This document shows, piece by piece, positions 16,922 to 25,436 of a stretch of 64,000 nucleotides of DNA; the first letter of the stretch is position 1, and every line of letters begins with the position of its first letter. Both the position numbers and the translations under genes were made by a program. The stretch is from Chloroflexi bacterium GWB2_49_20 (GTDB lineage: Bacteria > Chloroflexota > Anaerolineae > Anaerolineales > Villigracilaceae): assembly GCA_001796335.1 (NCBI GenBank), contig MGMF01000004.1, forward strand, positions 1 to 64,000, in the 5' to 3' direction. The notes under the pieces are model-generated. The model saw only the letters and a program-made list of their open reading frames with translations. It was not told the origin of the DNA and searched no databases.

Positions 16922-18652
16922 CTAATGCAAACTCACCGTCACCTGCCCGATCTGCGAAACTGTGATCTCAATGTGACCCGGAGCGCTTCCAACCGCATTC
17001 CCGGAAGCGTCCTTAAAGGCTCCGGTGTAATCGATGACTAGTTTGAGCATTGCGCTTGTCTCATGGTCCAACCAGATCGTTCCATGTGCCTCGCTGATCT
17101 CCGGGTTCATCGGCATCATGCCCTTGAACATTTCCAGGCTGGCAGGGTCGGCTTTGGCTGTGTCGATGGCATACTTATCCGCTGGCCGCCCAGCGATCAC
17201 TTCACTGCCCTGCGCTTCGGGACCCATGCCAGCCATACCCAGCGGTGCCATCACGTCAAGCGGCCATGATAACCAGACCATCTGGATACCAAAGATATCT
17301 TCTTGGGCGATTCCGTCTGTCACCAGATAATTCGTCTCGTCGATCAGATAGCCTTCTGTAATACTAGGTAAACCTCCCTGGGGAGTGTTGGTTTCGACAA
17401 GGTGGATATTGGTCCCTTGAACATCCGCGGAGATCTGCTCACTATTCAGGAGAATCGATCCACTGGAGAAGTCAAAAGCCGGGATGGTGCCTGTCAGCTC
17501 CAAGTGATATGAGGGGAAGACACTGGGATTAGTATTATCACCCAAAACCAACATGAGAGCATTGCTGATCCGTCTTATCAAATCCCCTGCAGCAGCAGCT
17601 GTCGGCTCGAGAGTCGCGTTGGGGATCGCGACCGCCCGGCTGCTTCCAAACTCCATCATAAGATGGACTGAAGTCTGTGTACCAGGCTTGATCAGGATGG
17701 TCAGGATGCGGCTGCTGTTGACATATTCCAGGTAGGATTCATTGTCATTGATCAGTGGAGTCCCTTCCAGCTGGAAACCCGCGGTCGGTAAATTTTTCTG
17801 ATAATAATCAGCAGATTCTGCAACAGATTGATCTGTTGTGTAAGACAGGTATCCGGGCACCTTTTTAACATTGCCGGCTTCGTTGGGTATGGGTACATCA
17901 CTCATCCCGGCTGGGCAATCTTGGGGAAGGGCAATATCGAATGGCTGTTCCATACCATCCAACTGATAATCCCAGGTCATCGTTCCCGTCTGGTCGGAAT
18001 CATAGATGCCTTGATTGCTTTGGATCTGCAGGCTGTATTTCACTACAAAACCACCGTCGTTGGCAACCCACATTTCTCCTTGAGCCACCCCGAGGCCTGC
18101 CATGTCGACAGCCCGTTCATCAAAGCGATAATGGGTCACTGCCATGTCCACCAGGGTCTCATTCGCACTGACAACTTCCGCCCCTGATACAGTGGGAAGC
18201 ATCTGTGCCAGCTCGATCACCTCTGGCGAGTTGTCTGTCGTCAGGAATTCGGCTGAGCACGGGTCAGCAGCTTCCAGGCGGGTATACACCAGGCCGTCCA
18301 TCTGCCCGATGGTCAAGCCGTTCAATGATGTATCCGAGGAAGTATCATTATCGGAAATACTCAGGAGGCGAGCCTGGCGAGCGTTGGAAACTGACAGGGT
18401 ATAGATCTTGTTCCAGGAAATTTCGACCCCGCTGACAGTTCCTGTGAAGCTGGTCTTTAAAGTGGCATGATAGGCATCCAGGGTATCCAATCCCATGCCA
18501 GCATCGGACAGGTCGAATGAGCCTGTTCCGCGTGATTCGCTTGTAGAGTTGGGATTGGATGAAGTTCCCGACGCAGTCAGACTGCAGGCCCAGGTGGCCA
18601 AAGCCAGTAGGCAGAAGATCGAGAACAATCGGTGCAGCGCAGGTTTTCGCAT
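16922..18652 (-). CDS. Lipoprotein with two LolA/LppX-like modules
   Basis: 576 residues. A signal peptide ends in lipobox LATWAC near residue 23, followed by a Ser/Thr-rich linker. Two related segments follow: about 50-235 (DAYHATLKTSFTGTVSGVEIS... DGLVYTRLEAADPCSAE) and about 365-560 (YHLELTGTIPAFDFSSGSI... TDGIAQEDIFGIQMVW). Both resemble the LolA/LprG-type half-barrel that carries lipids or glycolipids. A central part has an ADYYQKNLPTAGFQ motif. It is the second gene of a minus-strand pair; GGAGG precedes the start. The function is inferred from the fold only. Confidence 0.6.
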   Translation of the reverse strand: MRKPALHRLFSIFCLLALATWACSLTASGTSSNPNSTSESRGTGSFDLSDAGMGLDTLDAYHATLKTSFTGTVSGVEISWNKIYTLSVSNARQARLLSISDNDTSSDTSLNGLTIGQMDGLVYTRLEAADPCSAEFLTTDNSPEVIELAQMLPTVSGAEVVSANETLVDMAVTHYRFDERAVDMAGLGVAQGEMWVANDGGFVVKYSLQIQSNQGIYDSDQTGTMTWDYQLDGMEQPFDIALPQDCPAGMSDVPIPNEAGNVKKVPGYLSYTTDQSVAESADYYQKNLPTAGFQLEGTPLINDNESYLEYVNSSRILTILIKPGTQTSVHLMMEFGSSRAVAIPNATLEPTAAAAGDLIRRISNALMLVLGDNTNPSVFPSYHLELTGTIPAFDFSSGSILLNSEQISADVQGTNIHLVETNTPQGGLPSITEGYLIDETNYLVTDGIAQEDIFGIQMVWLSWPLDVMAPLGMAGMGPEAQGSEVIAGRPADKYAIDTAKADPASLEMFKGMMPMNPEISEAHGTIWLDHETSAMLKLVIDYTGAFKDASGNAVGSAPGHIEITVSQIGQVTVSLH

Positions 18653-18667
18653 AGGTTCCCTCCCCTT

Positions 18668-19606
18668 CTACTTTTTCTCACGTTCAATGATCAAGATGCC
18701 GCTGGCAAAATTGGCCGTGTTAAAAGGCCACAACTGCACCCGGCTTAGCTTAAACCGTTTGACGCATCCATCCCCTGAACAAAATATCTCCGTCAGTTGA
18801 GCTTGTTTGATCAGGTCCAGCTTCTGGCCGGTTGGATATTTAAAAGGGTCAACGGTGTAGTTCGGGTCGAGGGTTACGCAGTTAATCATAACCGTACTTG
18901 GTAAAGCGACTGGGACAGCAGAAAGGTTGATCCACAAGAATCCATCTTTGTACTCTCCGCTGAATTGGATTTCATAGGGACCCTCCAGTGCTGGTTGGGG
19001 AGAGCAGGATATCGGTTTAATCAAATCAAACAGTGTACCGTGATACTGCGCCTGGATGGCTGGCTGGCCGGTCATCAGGAATAAAGCCCCGTCAGTATTG
19101 GCGGTGAATGGTGTATCCTCGATCTCGACACTTCCCTGGAAAACCCAGGTGTTTTCATTATCTAAAAATTCTTCGTTGTAATCCATGCGCAGATTCCAGA
19201 TGCAATCGATGACTTCGAAGGTAGCTTTTTTGTCTAATGTTTTGAAATAACCATTCTTGGTGGCATAGATGGTTATGGTCTTCTGTCCTAGTTTATCAGC
19301 AAGCTCATACCACCTTGCATAGCCAGTAGGTCCGGTGATAATTGTCTTATTATTGGCGTGGACAGTTACCCCGGGAATAGGGACGCCGCGGCCATTGATC
19401 ACCAAGACAACAAATTTCTCTTTCTGGTCCAGACAAAGTTGGTGGTTTTCATTGTACAAGGTTATGAGCTTCAGCTCACCCGCACGGGGGACGAACCACT
19501 GTGGCGCGGCAAGGCCGCTCTGCACCTGTGTGGTACTGACCAGGATGACCAGGCTGATTATAAAACTGAACCATCTCAATGCTCGTTGAAATGATGGGCA
19601 TTTCAT
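18668..19606 (-). CDS. Exported protein with an Ig-like/carboxypeptidase-regulatory-like domain
   Basis: 312 residues. A signal peptide (FSFIISLVILVSTTQVQSGLA) ends near residue 34. Residues about 60-125 (LVINGRGVPIPGVTVHANNK, then ITGPTGYARWYEL) resemble a transthyretin-like or Big_1 beta-sandwich in which a sugar- or protein-binding loop is exposed. The remainder is unassigned. AGGAGG precedes the start. It is 15 bp upstream of the LolA-like lipoprotein gene and probably cotranscribed. Confidence 0.6.
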   Translation of the reverse strand: MKCPSFQRALRWFSFIISLVILVSTTQVQSGLAAPQWFVPRAGELKLITLYNENHQLCLDQKEKFVVLVINGRGVPIPGVTVHANNKTIITGPTGYARWYELADKLGQKTITIYATKNGYFKTLDKKATFEVIDCIWNLRMDYNEEFLDNENTWVFQGSVEIEDTPFTANTDGALFLMTGQPAIQAQYHGTLFDLIKPISCSPQPALEGPYEIQFSGEYKDGFLWINLSAVPVALPSTVMINCVTLDPNYTVDPFKYPTGQKLDLIKQAQLTEIFCSGDGCVKRFKLSRVQLWPFNTANFASGILIIEREKK

Positions 19607-20163
19607 CCAAAACCTCCTGAGCGATTCATTTTTTTCCGGAAAAACGTTTTGCTCGATGAAAACGACAATGTCAACTTAATTATATGGCCAATCTGTAAAA
19701 CAGGTTTGCGGTCAAATAAGAAATAATTCGCTTACCCTATTCAAAACTGATGAAATGACTGCTATTTGTGGCTTTTTCTGCCTCTGTGGGCACTTACCAC
19801 TGACCTTCAGGTTATGAGATAAAGACCCAATTGCGCTCATTTTCACCACCAGGTACGTACTATTGGATATCTATAGGTACTAAGGTTCCTGTGCACAATC
19901 AACCCTGCGATAGTGATGAACAAGTAATTTGTTGTATCAAATATATTACCATCTAACTTCAGGCCTTCCATTATTTACTTCCAACCACCGAAGAATATTG
20001 GAATTATTTTCTGTATTCTACCATTTTCGTCACCACCGTGACATTAATTTTTCGAATAATCCTTTTTAAAGTAGAATATTAGGCATGGTATATGGACTTC
20101 GTAAAACATACTTAAGCCAACACCGGAATATTCGATTTCGTTTTCTTAAGACAAATATTCTCT
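19607..20163. other. Intergenic region, AT-rich, no gene seen
   Basis: About 560 bp between the divergent exported-protein operon and the glycyl radical enzyme. No credible open frame, tRNA or long hairpin was found. It must hold the promoter of the minus-strand pair, but no clear hexamer pair stood out there. Confidence 0.5.
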
Positions 20164-20193
20164 TTGATAACCACGACCTGACCGGATTATAAT
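20164..20193 (+). promoter_or_regulatory. Sigma-70 promoter of the glycyl radical enzyme
   Basis: TTGATA (20164-20169), an 18-bp spacer and TATAAT (20188-20193) precede a short leader with TTAGGAG as ribosome site before the ATG at 20217. The enzyme therefore has its own promoter and does not depend on the activase transcript. Confidence 0.6.
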
Positions 20194-20216
20194 CATCCGT
20201 TAGGAGAATACATTCC

Positions 20217-22592
20217 ATGCCCATTTCCGACCGTGTCAGAAAATTACGCCAGCAGTCCCTGGATGCCAGGGAGACCCTCTCCAGCGAACGCGCCGAGTTG
20301 TTGACTGAATTCTACGCGCAGGCATCCAACCTGGTATCCACCCCCGTACAGCGTGCCCGCTCATTTGCAACCCTGATGGAGCATAAGAGCATTTATATAG
20401 GCACGGGCGAATTGATCGTGGGTGAAAAGGGATCCGCTCCAAAGGTCGCCCCCACCTACCCGGAGTTGTGCTGCCACAGTCTGGAAGATCTGGATATCCT
20501 CGATTCGCGTGAAAAGACCAGTTTCAAAGTCGATGCGCACACCCGGCAGGCCTATGCTGATACGGTCATCCCTTTCTGGCAGGGACGATCCTTGCGCGAG
20601 CTGCTCTTCCTTGAAATGACGGATGAATGGAAAGCGGCTTATGAAGCCGGTATCTTCACTGAGTTCATGGAGCAGCGCGCCCCGGGTCACACCGTGCTGG
20701 ATGGCAAGATCTACCATACCGGCATGCTCGATTTCATCGCCAGGATCGACAAGAGCCTGGAGGGGCTGGATTTCCTCAATGACCCCCAGGCGTATTCAAA
20801 GCAGGAAGAACTTAAGGCCATGCGAATCACGGCCCAGGCGTTGATCCGCTTTGGGGAACGCCATGCCGAAGAAGCCCGCTGTCAGGCACATACTGAGAAC
20901 GACCCAATCCGCCGCCTCGAGTTGGAGAAGATCGCCGAGATCTGCACGCATGTCCCGGCCAACGCCCCGCGCGATTTCTGGGAAGCCCTGCAGTACTACT
21001 GGTTCGTTCACCTGGGCGTGACCACCGAACTTAATACCTGGGATTCATTCTGCCCGGGGCATCTTGACCGCCACCTGGAACCGTTCTTTCAGAAAGGGTT
21101 GGAGACTTCGGAAGTCTCCGCAGACTTCCGAAGTCTGGCCGAAGAACTGCTGCACTGTTTTTGGATCAAGTTCAATAACCAACCCGCCCCTCCCAAGGTG
21201 GGCGTGACCGCGGCCGAATCAGGCACCTATACCGACTTTGCCCAGATCAATATAGGCGGTCTCCTGGCAGATGGCTCGGATGGTATCAGCGATGTTTCAT
21301 ATCTCCTCCTGGATGTGATCGAGGATATGCGCCTTCTGCAGCCTTCCTCGTCCATTCAGGTCAGTAAAAAGAACCCGGATCGCTTTGTCAAACGCGCCGC
21401 AAAAATAATCCGCACTGGCTTCGGGCAGCCCTCCATCTTCAATGCCGATATGGTCGTGCAGGAGATGGTGCGGGTCGGAAAATCGCTGCCGGACGCGCGC
21501 GATGGAGGCACCAGCGGCTGTGTCGAAACCGGCGCCTTCGGCAAGGAAGCCTATATCCTGACCGGCTATTTCAATATTCCCAAGATACTCGAATTAGCCT
21601 TGCACAACGGCCTGGACCCGCGTACCGGCCAACAACTTGGTCCGCAAAGCGGTGACCCTGCCCACTTTGCTGCCTTTGAAGACCTGTATACCGCCTTCGA
21701 ACAGCAGATGCGCACCTTCATTGACATCAAGATCAAGGGCAACAACCTGATCGAACAACTGTATGCCACCTACATGCCAGCGCCCTTCCTCTCCCTGCTG
21801 GTGGATGACTGTATCCTGAAAGGCAAGGATTATCACTCCGGCGGCCCACGCTACGACTCTTCCTACATCCAGGGGGTGGGCATGGGCACCATCACGGACT
21901 GTCTCTCCGCCATAAAAGAACATGTCTTTGAGAAAAATGACCTGAGCATGCCCCAGATGCTGACCATGCTGGAAGCTGATTTTGAAGGTTTTGAGCGCCA
22001 ACGCCAGTTGCTGCTCAACAAGACCCCGCGCTATGGCAACGATGACCCGCGCGCCGACGACCTGCTGGTGCGGGTCTTTGAAACCTATTACGGTCTTATC
22101 GAAGGTCGCCCCAACACGCGCGGTGGACGCTATCACATCAACCTGCTGCCTACCACCTGCCACATTTACTTCGGTTCAGTCACCGGTGCCACTCCGGATG
22201 GACGCCAGGCCTGGACGCCCTTATCGGAAGGCATCTCCCCGGTGCAGGGGGCTGACCGTCACGGACCCACCGCGGTACTCAAGTCTGCCGCCCGCATGGA
22301 TCATGTCCGCACCGGCGGAACCCTGCTCAACCAGAAGTTCACCCCCCAACTGCTCAAGGACGAGGACGGTCTCAACAAACTGGTGCAACTGGTGCGGTCT
22401 TATTTCAAGCTGGATGGTCATCACATCCAATTTAACGTGGTGGATGCTGAAACATTGCGCCTGGCCCAGAAAAATCCGGCCCGGTACCGTGACCTGATCG
22501 TGCGCGTGGCGGGGTACAGTGACTATTTCTGTGACCTGAGCCTGGCCTTGCAGGAAGAGATCATCGCGCGCACCGAGCACCAGGAATTTTAA
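20217..22592 (+). CDS. hypD: Glycyl radical enzyme, probable trans-4-hydroxy-L-proline dehydratase
   Basis: 791 residues. The glycine loop RVAGYSDYF places the radical at G766, and the thiyl cysteine is in SGCVETGAFG at C435, with E437 two residues on. Published HypD active-site residues (recalled from the Clostridioides difficile enzyme: F152, H160, S334, D339, F340, C434, E436, Y450, G765) find matching residues here: F150/H158 in FMEQRAPGH, S335/D340/F341 in SGTYTDF, C435, E437, Y451 and G766. HypD removes water from hydroxyproline to give pyrroline-5-carboxylate. The enzyme is oxygen-sensitive and cytoplasmic, and activated by the 15978 product. No proC is in the window. Other dehydratases or decarboxylases of the superfamily remain possible. 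Confidence 0.75.
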   Translation: MPISDRVRKLRQQSLDARETLSSERAELLTEFYAQASNLVSTPVQRARSFATLMEHKSIYIGTGELIVGEKGSAPKVAPTYPELCCHSLEDLDILDSREKTSFKVDAHTRQAYADTVIPFWQGRSLRELLFLEMTDEWKAAYEAGIFTEFMEQRAPGHTVLDGKIYHTGMLDFIARIDKSLEGLDFLNDPQAYSKQEELKAMRITAQALIRFGERHAEEARCQAHTENDPIRRLELEKIAEICTHVPANAPRDFWEALQYYWFVHLGVTTELNTWDSFCPGHLDRHLEPFFQKGLETSEVSADFRSLAEELLHCFWIKFNNQPAPPKVGVTAAESGTYTDFAQINIGGLLADGSDGISDVSYLLLDVIEDMRLLQPSSSIQVSKKNPDRFVKRAAKIIRTGFGQPSIFNADMVVQEMVRVGKSLPDARDGGTSGCVETGAFGKEAYILTGYFNIPKILELALHNGLDPRTGQQLGPQSGDPAHFAAFEDLYTAFEQQMRTFIDIKIKGNNLIEQLYATYMPAPFLSLLVDDCILKGKDYHSGGPRYDSSYIQGVGMGTITDCLSAIKEHVFEKNDLSMPQMLTMLEADFEGFERQRQLLLNKTPRYGNDDPRADDLLVRVFETYYGLIEGRPNTRGGRYHINLLPTTCHIYFGSVTGATPDGRQAWTPLSEGISPVQGADRHGPTAVLKSAARMDHVRTGGTLLNQKFTPQLLKDEDGLNKLVQLVRSYFKLDGHHIQFNVVDAETLRLAQKNPARYRDLIVRVAGYSDYFCDLSLALQEEIIARTEHQEF

Positions 22593-22665
22593 TTTCATTC
22601 AATACAGGGATACCTTTCATTCGGATGACACGTATAATGAGGTTGCCAAGTAAAAGGAGATATCG

Positions 22666-23523
22666 ATGAAACGCCTGGTCTATTTTCTTGCCATCCTGTC
22701 CATAATGATGTTTGCCTGTGCCATTCCAACGACAGTCACGCCAACCTTAACACCGGTCATCACCGAACCACCGACTGCTGCCGAGCCACCGATCACTACC
22801 GAACCACCGACTGCCACTGAACCACCCACTGCCACCGGCACCGTCGTCCCGGTAGCCAATGTCACCTGCCACGAACTGTCGCTCTACGTGGACCCTGCGC
22901 TGGCTTCCAGTACCACCTGCGAGATCATCCCCGAATCAACCATGGAAATGGAACTCCACCCGCAGTACACCCAACTCACCCTGCAGGGCTATCCCTTGCA
23001 AGACAAGTTCTTCCCTGCCACCATTTCCATTTTTCCGGTGCAGCGTTACATTGAAATGCTTCCGGATTTCCTGCCCGGGCGCGTGGCAGACTTGCTGGCT
23101 CTTACCTCGGGTGGCCTTCCCAGCGTCTCCAGCCTTCCGTTCCTGCCGGTCTTCAACGCCGCCCAAACTTTCCACGCCCTGTATATGACTATTCCATTTG
23201 TGAATGGCAGCGGAATTCGTTTTCTGACCCTGTTTGCCCAGTACACCGCGCCGGTCAACAACCACGACCTGTTCTACACCTACCAGGGTCTGACAACCGA
23301 CGGGCAATACTGGGTCTCGGCCATTCTTCCGATCAACCATCCGATCCTGCCTGCCAATGCCGATAATCCTCCCGGTGGCGTAGGCTGGGAACAATTCAGC
23401 AACAATTTCACTGCCTATATCGCGGATATGATCGCCCAGTTGGAGGTCCAACCCTCGGACAGTTATACGCCCGGCTTGGCTGCGCTTGACGTGCTGGTTG
23501 CCAGCATCAGCATCCAACCTTAA
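22666..23523 (+). CDS. Lipoprotein of unknown function with a Pro/Thr linker
   Basis: 285 residues preceded by AAAGGAG. The signal peptide ends in a lipobox near residue 18 (SIMMFAC). A linker of imperfect tandem repeats follows (TEPPTAAEPPITTEPPTATE), which would span the wall. The soluble part (about 60-285) has no motif I recognise. A TATAAT at 22633-22638 may be its -10. It lies 74 bp after the glycyl radical enzyme and could be expressed with it. Confidence 0.65.
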   Translation: MKRLVYFLAILSIMMFACAIPTTVTPTLTPVITEPPTAAEPPITTEPPTATEPPTATGTVVPVANVTCHELSLYVDPALASSTTCEIIPESTMEMELHPQYTQLTLQGYPLQDKFFPATISIFPVQRYIEMLPDFLPGRVADLLALTSGGLPSVSSLPFLPVFNAAQTFHALYMTIPFVNGSGIRFLTLFAQYTAPVNNHDLFYTYQGLTTDGQYWVSAILPINHPILPANADNPPGGVGWEQFSNNFTAYIADMIAQLEVQPSDSYTPGLAALDVLVASISIQP

Positions 23524-23541
23524 GAACTGGAGCTCTCACCC

Positions 23542-24738
23542 ATGCCATATGACTTTGACCGCCCGATCGACCGCCGCAATACCAATGCCATCAAATGGGA
23601 TGCCTACTCATCCGACGTTCTCCCCCTGTGGGTGGCGGATATGGATTTCGCAGCCCCTGAACCGGTGCTGGCTGCCCTGCGGGTCAAGGTGGAACATGGC
23701 GTTTTTGGTTACGAGTGGGCCTCCAAAGAGCTGCTGGCCACGGTTGCCAGCCGGATGCAAAAGATCCACGGCTGGCAGGTCACCGCGGACATGGTGGTGG
23801 CCATCCCTGGCGTTGTCAGCGGATTCAACCTGGCGGCCCGCATAGCCTGCCGGCCTGGAGAAGGCGTTCTGGTACAGCCCCCCGTTTACCCCCCTTTCCT
23901 GAAAGTGCACGAAAATACAGGCCTGCAGCTTCAACTTGCCCCGTTGCGACAGGTGATCAGCACAGAAACCTTGCATTACGAGATCGATTTTGACGAATTT
24001 GAAGCCGCCATCAACTCGGATGGAGCGCGCACAGCCATGTTTCTGCTGTGTCAGCCGCACAACCCCACCGGGGGCATTTACACCCCGCAACAATTGACCC
24101 GCCTGGCAGAGATCTGCCTGAAACACGGCCTCACCATCTGCTCAGACGAGATCCACAGCGAACTGCTGTTGGGTGGGGCCAGTTTCACGCCAATGGCGGC
24201 TCTCTCGCCCGAGATCGCGGATCATACCATCACCCTGGTGGCGCCCAGCAAAACCTTCAACGTGGCCGGGCTGTTCTGCGGGTTTGCGGTCATCCCCAAC
24301 CCGGAACTCTGCCAGGCATTCAAGCAGGAAGTCGAACGCCTGACCATGCATGTCGGCAGCCTGGGGCTGGCAGCCGCACAGGCTGCTTTTTCAGGTGACT
24401 GTGATGATTGGCTGAAAGCGCTGCTGTGTTACTTGACGGACAACCGCACTTTTCTGACGACAACCATTGCCCGGAATTTCCCCGACCTGCGCTGCACCGT
24501 TCCAGATGCCACATACCTGGCCTGGCTGGATTGCAACGCCCTGGTCAGCAGTGGGCGCATCTCCACCTCCCCCTACAAGTTCTTCTTAAAAAATGCGAGT
24601 GTGGCTCTCAATGATGGTGCCACCTTTGGACCCGGCGGCGAGGGCTTTGTACGTTTCAACTTCGGCTGCCCGCGCTCAAATATGCTGGCCGCACTCGATC
24701 GTATGAAGTCCGCGTTCGAGGCGCTCCCGCCTGCCTGA
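23542..24738 (+). CDS. MalY/PatB-family PLP-dependent C-S lyase / aminotransferase
   Basis: 398 residues, fold type I. It starts with the family hallmark DRRNTNAIKWD and then LPLWVADMDFAAPEPVLAAL. The PLP-binding lysine is in VAPSKTFNVAGLFCGFAVIPN, and the phosphate/cofactor region includes CQPHNPTGGIYT and CSDEIHSELLL. Members act as cystathionine beta-lyases/cysteine desulfhydrases (PatB) or regulators (MalY). It makes pyruvate, ammonia and a thiol from Cys-S conjugates. It starts 18 bp after the lipoprotein stop. Confidence 0.85.
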   Translation: MPYDFDRPIDRRNTNAIKWDAYSSDVLPLWVADMDFAAPEPVLAALRVKVEHGVFGYEWASKELLATVASRMQKIHGWQVTADMVVAIPGVVSGFNLAARIACRPGEGVLVQPPVYPPFLKVHENTGLQLQLAPLRQVISTETLHYEIDFDEFEAAINSDGARTAMFLLCQPHNPTGGIYTPQQLTRLAEICLKHGLTICSDEIHSELLLGGASFTPMAALSPEIADHTITLVAPSKTFNVAGLFCGFAVIPNPELCQAFKQEVERLTMHVGSLGLAAAQAAFSGDCDDWLKALLCYLTDNRTFLTTTIARNFPDLRCTVPDATYLAWLDCNALVSSGRISTSPYKFFLKNASVALNDGATFGPGGEGFVRFNFGCPRSNMLAALDRMKSAFEALPPA

Positions 24739-24839
24739 GGCGCAGGCAGGGGCGACGTGTGTTTTGTTGGGGCGACGCATAATTTGCTGAAATCAATGCG
24801 TCAGATTCCTTATGAATTATCCATAATTATTGACATATA
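24739..24839. repeat. REP-like GGGGCGACG fragments at the edge of the AT-rich module
   Basis: GGGGCGACG occurs at about 24750 and again in GGGGCGACGCAT at about 24770, with AATGCGTC complementary to GACGCATT a little further on. This resembles half of the REP-like palindrome CGACGCATGCGTCG seen at 27167-27180, so similar repeats bracket the AT-rich module. Confidence 0.4.
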
Positions 24840-25436
24840 ATGTCTTATGAGAAAAAAATAATGAGATTAGATATTCTTGATTATGATAATGCGATGAATG
24901 ATTTCATCGGAATTGTTATTAGGGGATTCATAGGTTTTAACCCACTTCTTGGGCAAATTGAGCATAGTAATAGTGTTCACGCTGGACCGATACGCAATGT
25001 ACAAGGAGAAAATCCCCTCGACCAGAAATTAAATTCAATAGAAGCTTCTTATGTCATAAATATTTCAGCCATTCGGAATACCGATTTTGATGAAATTACA
25101 AATTATCTTTACACTCTTGCAATGAATATGCAGGATTCCCTAACTAAATACTTCTTCAAAAGTATGGGTGAAATAACAGACGCAACCGGATTAGCGTTTA
25201 ACGCTAAAGGTGCACCTTTATCATTGGACCTAATAATTAATATGCTTGAAAAAATGTCGCTTGAATTTGACGATAATGGAGAACCTATTATGCCAACTCT
25301 AATAGTGCCACCAACAACGATTGAGCATATGCGTAAACTTGAGGAAACATCAGATCAAAAAAAACGATTTAATGAAATGATTACAAAAAAGCGGGAGGAA
25401 TATTTTGCTAACAAACGTACTCGGCGATTATCTTGA
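24840..25436 (+). CDS. Protein of unknown function, first gene of an AT-rich two-gene module
   Basis: 198 residues from the ATG at 24840, or 191 from the ATG at 24861 (MRLDILDYDN). No ribosome site is clear for either. Composition is much more AT-rich than the flanks. It is soluble and mixed alpha/beta. The stretch GAPLSLDLIINMLEKMSLEF, then DDNGEPIMPTLIVPP, faintly resembles phage head-protein segments, but this is not an assignment. The C-terminus is a charged helix (DQKKRFNEMITKKREEYFANKRTRR). It overlaps the next gene by 32 bp, so the two are translationally linked and probably work together. Confidence 0.7.
   Translation: MSYEKKIMRLDILDYDNAMNDFIGIVIRGFIGFNPLLGQIEHSNSVHAGPIRNVQGENPLDQKLNSIEASYVINISAIRNTDFDEITNYLYTLAMNMQDSLTKYFFKSMGEITDATGLAFNAKGAPLSLDLIINMLEKMSLEFDDNGEPIMPTLIVPPTTIEHMRKLEETSDQKKRFNEMITKKREEYFANKRTRRLS

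Noticed and set aside
22740-22860. Short tandem repeats considered as a CRISPR or satellite
   Set aside because: They are the codons of a Thr/Pro/Glu linker in a lipoprotein; spacers and repeats of constant length are absent.
24830-24841. TTGACA directly followed by TATAAT before the AT-rich module
   Set aside because: The two hexamers abut with no spacer, so they cannot form one promoter.
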